This document shows positions 32,075-35,791 of a stretch of 35,791 nt of DNA, piece after piece. Below the pieces are notes generated by a model, which was not told where the DNA came from, ran no database searches, and was given only the letters and a program-made list of their open reading frames with translations. This DNA is from SUG1106 sp051883095 (lineage in GTDB: Bacteria; Bacillota; Clostridia; Peptostreptococcales; Anaerovoracaceae). Position 1 is the first letter of the stretch. Each line of letters begins with the position of its first letter. The stretch is from the NCBI GenBank assembly GCA_051883095.1, contig JBJETB010000079.1, forward strand, positions 1 through 35,791. Reading direction: 5' to 3'. A program made the translations under genes and the position numbers.

Positions 32075-32971
32075 TTATTGTTCCAGACCGAAGCCATAGT
32101 CCATGAGGGCGTAAGCGTCATTAAACCAGTTACCGTCCTTAAGGACCACAGCTATAAGTTCTTTCCCGTCACGCTGAGCTGAAGCAACAAGAGTTCTCCC
32201 CGATTTTTTAGTAAATCCGATCTTAACACCATTTCCCCCTTCATAATTGAATACGGTCTTATTTTTGTTCACAAAACTTCTGTCTGTTTCCTCACTGGAC
32301 CAGCTCCTGGCACCTACAATTTTTCTGAAGTCGTCTCTTTTCATGGCTTCTGCTGCTATCACAGCCAGGTCTCCCGCCGTGGTATAGTGATTTTCATCAA
32401 AAAGGCCGCTGGGATTAACAAAATGAGTTCCTCTGCATCCCAGTTCTTCAGCCCGCCGGTTCATCTTTTCAATGAATTTTTCCTTGGTACCTCCCACACA
32501 GGCGGCTATGGTCTCCGCACTGTCATTTCCAGACTGAAGCATAAGTCCGTACAGCAGTTCCTCCAGACTGAGCTTTTCTCCTGCTTTCAGATATAGAGAC
32601 GAGCCTTCAACGCCTGCCGCCTCCACAGGTACGATTACTTTGCTGTCGATGCCCAGACCAAGCTCTTCAAGGGTCTCAAGCGCAACAAGGGCTGTCATTA
32701 TCTTGGTGGTGCTGGCAGGATAGAGCTTCTCATCCGGATTTTTTTCATATAGCACCCTGCTGCTGTCACTGTTAATAAGAACAGCTCCTTCTGCCGATAC
32801 TGAAGGTGTCTCTGCAGACGCACTGATGCTCTTCTGCGGCGGTTTCAGCTGATCCTCGTCAACTCTCAGAGACGGGCTCATATATTCCGTCAGCCCTCCG
32901 ATAAATCCGGCAGCCGCCAGCAGTACCAGCAGCAACGCCTGCCTTCTTTTCTTAACTTTTTTTCTTTCCAT
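32075..32971 (-). CDS. dacF: D-alanyl-D-alanine carboxypeptidase (DacF/PBP5-like), short form
   Basis: The product trims the terminal D-alanine from peptidoglycan stem peptides. The 298-aa protein has a basic N-terminus, a membrane or signal segment (about residues 11-27) and the serine-acyl enzyme motifs S87-TT-K90 and S147-G-N149. The third motif, normally KTG, reads K250-I-G here (AAG ATC GGA). The protein ends about 45 residues later, without the C-terminal PBP5_C domain and amphipathic anchor of full-length DacA/DacF. It heads a minus-strand cluster with the PyrK-like gene and mnmM. Confidence 0.85.
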   Translation of the reverse strand: MERKKVKKRRQALLLVLLAAAGFIGGLTEYMSPSLRVDEDQLKPPQKSISASAETPSVSAEGAVLINSDSSRVLYEKNPDEKLYPASTTKIMTALVALETLEELGLGIDSKVIVPVEAAGVEGSSLYLKAGEKLSLEELLYGLMLQSGNDSAETIAACVGGTKEKFIEKMNRRAEELGCRGTHFVNPSGLFDENHYTTAGDLAVIAAEAMKRDDFRKIVGARSWSSEETDRSFVNKNKTVFNYEGGNGVKIGFTKKSGRTLVASAQRDGKELIAVVLKDGNWFNDAYALMDYGFGLEQ

Positions 32972-33049
32972 AACAAAGCTCCCATCAACATTTTACTGCC
33001 TAACAAAAGTTATATTACTTTTTTCTCCCTTTCTGGCCCGCCAAAAACG

Positions 33050-33089
33050 ATAGCATGCTATTGACTCTATGAAAAAACTGTGTTATACT
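33050..33089 (+). promoter_or_regulatory. MarR-family operator and promoter upstream of the marR gene
   Basis: The 12-bp palindrome ATAGCATGCTAT (33050-33061) directly abuts and overlaps the -35 box TTGACT (33061-33066). TATACT (33084-33089) follows after 17 nt. An identical palindrome precedes the MATE gene, pointing to autoregulation and control of the exporter by the MarR protein. Confidence 0.7.
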
Positions 33090-33117
33090 TTTTCATATCC
33101 TAAGGAGGGACATCATC

Positions 33118-33543
33118 ATGAATCACAACACAACCTGCGGAGGTCTTATCAAACAGCTTAATGATGCTCTGGCCAAAAGGGCAAACAACTCTCTTCGCGC
33201 TGACGATCTGACAATGACACAGTTGGAAGCTCTCCTGATACTTGACGAAGCTGACGGAGGCCGCATGAATATGAAGGAACTTGAACACTCTCTTCACGTG
33301 GCTCAGTCCACAGCTGCCGGCATAGTCAAGCGTCTGGAGCGTAAAGGTTTCATCGGGAGCTGCTGTGATCCTGCAGACAAGAGAATAAAAATCGTCATGA
33401 TAACAGAGAAAGGCACCGGCTGCTGTGCTGCCGCCGGCAAAAACATGGAGCACGAGGAAAATCTCCTTCTCTCCTCACTTACAGATGAGGAAAAAGATAC
33501 CCTGATAAAGCTCCTTTCCAAAGTCCGCAATAATTTAAAGTAA
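33118..33543 (+). CDS. MarR-family transcriptional regulator
   Basis: The 141-aa winged-helix regulator has a dimerising first helix (LIKQLNDALAKRANN), a recognition region NMKELEHSLHVAQSTAAGIVKRLERKG over residues ~44-70, and a wing DPADKRIKIVMITEKG. AAGGAGGG lies before the ATG. It probably represses itself and the MATE exporter 81 nt downstream through the palindromes at 33050 and 33583. CC pairs (CGG, SCC, GCCAA) occur in several places, including two cysteines in the wing area (GSCCDP), but a thiol switch is speculation. Confidence 0.9.
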   Translation: MNHNTTCGGLIKQLNDALAKRANNSLRADDLTMTQLEALLILDEADGGRMNMKELEHSLHVAQSTAAGIVKRLERKGFIGSCCDPADKRIKIVMITEKGTGCCAAAGKNMEHEENLLLSSLTDEEKDTLIKLLSKVRNNLK

Positions 33544-33582
33544 TTCTGCCCGCAGCTGCCGGGCATTAATTGCGGCATTTTC

Positions 33583-33596
33583 AATAGCATGCTATT
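33583..33596 (+). promoter_or_regulatory. Second copy of the MarR operator, upstream of the MATE gene
   Basis: AATAGCATGCTATT is a perfect 14-bp palindrome containing the same 12-bp core as 33050-33061. It overlaps a weak candidate -10 (TATTAA, 33593-33598) that has TTGCGG 17 nt upstream, so a repressor here would block the exporter's promoter. Confidence 0.65.
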
Positions 33597-33624
33597 AATT
33601 TAGTTTTCAAGGAGGCATATACCT

Positions 33625-34974
33625 ATGGATAAAGAAAAATCGATGGAAAATTTTATATCAATGCCTGTGAGCAGAGCCGTCTTTAAAAATGCGCTCCCGG
33701 CCATGGCCGCCATGCTCATGGTTCTCATATACAATCTGGCCGACACCTTCTTCATCGGCCAGACTCACGACGCGCTTCAGGTTGCAGCCGTATCCCTGGC
33801 GACGCCTGTTTTTCTCATTTTTATGGCTCTGGGCACTCTTTTCGGTGTCGGCGGCACATCTGTCATTTCACGTGCCCTTGGAGAAGGAAAAAATGAATAT
33901 GCCGGTAAAGTCTGTTCTTTCTGTATGTGGGGGTGTATCTCAACAGGCATAATAATGTCAGCCCTTATGCTGATTTTTATGGATAAAATTCTTCTTCTGG
34001 CCGGGGCAAGTTCCGATACATGGGAATATGCAGAAACCTATCTGACTATCGTAGTGCTCAGTGGTCCTTTCGTGCTGGTCTCAAACTGCTACTCCAACGT
34101 CATCAGGGCTGAGGGTCAGTCTGTAAGAGCCATGACAGGACAGCTTCTGGGCAATCTGATCAACGTGATTCTGGATCCGGTAATGATTCTGCTTCTGGAC
34201 TGGAATGTGGCAGGAGCTGCCATAGCTACAGTAATCGGCAATGTTTTCGGATCCTGTTATTATGTATATTTCTTTATCTGCGGTAATTCCACTCTAAGCA
34301 TAAATATCAAGGATTTTACCTTCAGAGAAGGGGTAATGGCGGGAGTTCTGTCTATAGGTGTGCCGGCTGCTCTGGGATCTGTCCTCATGAGCGTTTCACA
34401 GATCATCGTAAACAGCCGCATGTCATCCTACGGCGATATGTCTGTGGCCGCTATAGGTGTGGCTATGAAAATCGTAATAATAACTGGCATGATCTGCATG
34501 GGCCTGGGACAGGGTGTACAGCCTCTGCTGGGCTACTGTTTCGGGGCCGGCCTCCGTGACCGTTTCAAAGAGGTACTTCGCTTTTCTCTGATATTCGCAT
34601 TGTGTCTGGGCGCAGCCATGACAGTTCTTTGCTATGTCTTTACCCGCCAGCTGGTTGGAGCGTTTCTCACTGACGAAACAGCCTTCAGCCTGGCAGTATC
34701 CTTTGCCCGGATACTGCTGAGCACAGGATTTCTGTTTGGGGTGTTTTATGTGCTCATCAATGCCCTGCAGGCTATGGGTGCTGCCACCGAATCCCTTGTC
34801 ATCAATCTCAGCAGGCAGGGAATTATTTTTATCCCTGCTCTTTTCATCCTTGAGGCAGCAGCCGGTATGAATGGTATTGTCTGGGCACAGCCTGTAGCGG
34901 ATGTGCTTTCCCTGATACTTGCTGCATTGCTTTATTTACGTACCTGGCGCAAACCGTTCAGCCTAACTGCTTGA
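33625..34974 (+). CDS. MATE-family multidrug/Na+ efflux transporter
   Basis: The 449-aa inner-membrane protein has about twelve hydrophobic segments in two similar halves. VSRAVFKNALPAMAAMLMVLIYNLADTFFIG at residues ~9-39 and GGTSVISRALGEGK in the first half are typical MatE signatures. GQGVQPLLGYCFGA is seen in the second half. It should export cationic drugs or metabolites using an ion gradient. AAGGAGG precedes the ATG. It is paired with the MarR regulator. An IS200-like element begins within a few bases of its stop codon. Confidence 0.92.
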   Translation: MDKEKSMENFISMPVSRAVFKNALPAMAAMLMVLIYNLADTFFIGQTHDALQVAAVSLATPVFLIFMALGTLFGVGGTSVISRALGEGKNEYAGKVCSFCMWGCISTGIIMSALMLIFMDKILLLAGASSDTWEYAETYLTIVVLSGPFVLVSNCYSNVIRAEGQSVRAMTGQLLGNLINVILDPVMILLLDWNVAGAAIATVIGNVFGSCYYVYFFICGNSTLSINIKDFTFREGVMAGVLSIGVPAALGSVLMSVSQIIVNSRMSSYGDMSVAAIGVAMKIVIITGMICMGLGQGVQPLLGYCFGAGLRDRFKEVLRFSLIFALCLGAAMTVLCYVFTRQLVGAFLTDETAFSLAVSFARILLSTGFLFGVFYVLINALQAMGAATESLVINLSRQGIIFIPALFILEAAAGMNGIVWAQPVADVLSLILAALLYLRTWRKPFSLTA

Positions 34975-35066
34975 GAATCATGACCACCCTTCAAAAGGGT
35001 GGTTTGTTCTAGGGCTATAAGCCCGTGGAACACCGGCTAGCGTCTAAAGGCGCTAGCTTTCTCTTT

Positions 35067-35607
35067 GTTCAAGCTACATTGCCATTGCCTCTTTGGCTAC
35101 CCCTGAAGGGGTCTATTTATCTTTTGAACGGGTCTTCATATTCTTTCACGCTCAACTTATCAAGTGCGATATCATGCTTCTCCTGTTCTCTGACATATTT
35201 TCTTATTGTTTCTTCGTTGAGCCCAACTGTACTAACATAATATCCTTCAGCCCAAAAGTGCCTGTTTCCAAATTTGTATTTCAGGTTTGCATGTTTATCA
35301 AACATCATCAGTGCACTCTTTCCTTTGAGATATCCCATGAAACTTGACACACTCTGTTTCGGCGGAATGCTCAGCACAAGATGCACATGATCTGGCATCA
35401 TATGTCCTTCCAATATTTCCACTCCTTTGTATTTACAAAGTGTTTTTATTATCTCCTGCAAACTTTGACGGTATTGATTATATACGATTTTTCGTCTATA
35501 CTTTGGAGTGAACACTATATGATATTTGCACATCCATTTTGTATGTGCAAGGCTGTTAGTTTTATTAGCCATAAAATCACCTTCCTTTCAGACAATGTAG
35601 CTTGAAC
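35067..35607. repeat. 15-bp inverted repeat bracketing the transposase gene
   Basis: GTTCAAGCTACATTG at 35067-35081 recurs as its exact complement at 35593-35607. The right copy lies in the transposase leader, about 20 nt before its start, so base pairing in the RNA could affect translation. Confidence 0.75.
35117..35572 (-). CDS. tnpA: IS200/IS605-type Y1 transposase TnpA
   Basis: The 151-aa HUH-type single-strand transposase begins with the typical KWMCKYHIVFTPKYRRK. The metal-binding HVH occurs in PDHVHLVLSIP (near residue 62). The catalytic tyrosine is in the C-terminal helix, ETIRKYVREQ. The length is normal for IS200 TnpA and there is no frameshift, so it may be active. GGAAGGTG lies before the ATG. 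REP-associated (RAYT) relatives are usually longer, so a plain IS200 enzyme is preferred. Confidence 0.93.
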   Translation of the reverse strand: MANKTNSLAHTKWMCKYHIVFTPKYRRKIVYNQYRQSLQEIIKTLCKYKGVEILEGHMMPDHVHLVLSIPPKQSVSSFMGYLKGKSALMMFDKHANLKYKFGNRHFWAEGYYVSTVGLNEETIRKYVREQEKHDIALDKLSVKEYEDPFKR

Positions 35608-35720
35608 AACCGCATTATACTGAAGTTGGTGATTTTTTGGTATAACCTTCGTCGCGCACCCGCATAGCGGGTGGTTTATATCTCGTGCGCTTGCGCACTC
35701 GACACGGGCTTATAGGCCCT

Positions 35721-35791
35721 ACAAATAAAAATATCAGTAAACGGTAAACCACATACGTTCTTCTCAGGGCCTCGCTTTTTTGAGATAATTG
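35721..35791. other. Right edge after the IS200-like element, nothing recognised
   Basis: The 71 bases after the element are AT-rich. They contain no start with a ribosome site and no clear promoter. The last bases carry GGGCCTCGCTTTTTT, which recalls the kal terminator's left arm, but the feature is cut by the window end. Confidence 0.4.

Larger units (their letters stand above)
34983..35720 (-). mobile_element. IS200-like insertion element (boundaries approximate)
   Basis: A single Y1 transposase is flanked by hairpins and matching ends. On the left are ACCACCCTT/AAGGGTGGT (34983-35003), GGGCT/AGCCC (35012-35024) and GCTAGCG/CGCTAGC (35036-35057). On the right are CACCCGC-ATA-GCGGGTG (35657-35673) and GTGCGC/GCGCAC (35685-35698). 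The left AGGGCTATAAGCCCGTG (35011-35027) reappears inverted at 35703-35720 with one added base. A 15-bp inverted pair (35067-35081, 35593-35607) brackets the gene. No tnpB is present. The left hairpin may also terminate the MATE transcript. Confidence 0.7.

Noticed and set aside
34983..35720. REP-associated tyrosine transposase (RAYT) driving the palindromic clusters
   Set aside because: The 151-aa protein and flanking hairpins fit an ordinary IS200 element; its end hairpins do not resemble the clusters at 14, 22 and 27 kb.

Overview
The window looks like a chromosomal segment of an anaerobic, amino-acid-fermenting member of the Clostridia (Bacillota). The evidence is a nearly complete lysine-fermentation locus, clostridial-style sigma-54 regulation, a YabE-type 3D-domain cell-wall protein, a DacF-type carboxypeptidase and a MATE exporter. 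An Anaerovoracaceae/Eubacteriales-like host is plausible, but the sequence alone does not prove it. No rRNA, tRNA, CRISPR array or phage genes were found. One 100-N assembly gap (22569-22668) lies inside a gene.

Left part (1-9.8 kb). A small membrane ORF and a stub of another gene lie at the edge, followed by a plus-strand alanyl-tRNA editing hydrolase. Then comes a tight minus-strand operon of eight aromatic amino acid genes (aminotransferase, pheA, aroB, aroC, aroQ, aroA, tyrA, aroF), mostly overlapping or abutting. aroE and aroK are absent. The editing gene and the aro operon converge on a three-arm repeat that can form a terminator for either strand. Divergent from the aro operon (9.9-12.9 kb) is a three-gene ABC importer of the TrpXYZ-like class. 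The two sets share a control region with consensus sigma-70 promoters on both strands, a central palindrome and a leader hairpin.

Middle (13-27.7 kb). After a YabE-like gene lies the lysine-fermentation locus. On the minus strand the order is kdd copy 2, kdd copy 1 (gap-damaged), kamA, kamB, kamC, kamD, kamE, atoD, atoA, then a strong terminator. Divergently, kal is on the plus strand. Together these convert lysine to beta-lysine, 3,5-diaminohexanoate and 3-keto-5-aminohexanoate, and handle 3-aminobutyryl-CoA and the final CoA transfer. kce, which should sit between Kdd and Kal, is not visible. Between kal and kdd2 is the most interesting gene: a 687-aa sigma-54 activator whose N-terminal ~345 residues are a degenerate copy of the Kdd enzyme with the glycine-rich NAD motif lost. 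It appears to be a pathway enzyme turned into a sensor. Near-consensus -24/-12 promoters precede both kal and kdd2. A shared 17-bp palindromic motif, likely the activator's binding site, lies near both.

Right part (28-35.8 kb). This holds an RsuA/RluB-type pseudouridine synthase, a Cys-rich FAD oxidoreductase, and a non-coding array of four inverted-repeat units of identical geometry. These are followed by MnmM (YtqB-type tRNA methyltransferase), a PyrK-like iron-sulfur oxidoreductase and a short DacF-type carboxypeptidase. A MarR regulator and MATE exporter pair follows, with matching palindromic operators, and an IS200-like element sits just after the MATE gene. Palindrome-rich intergenic clusters occur at about 14.2, 22.35 and 27.75 kb, all at the edges of lysine-locus transcription units.
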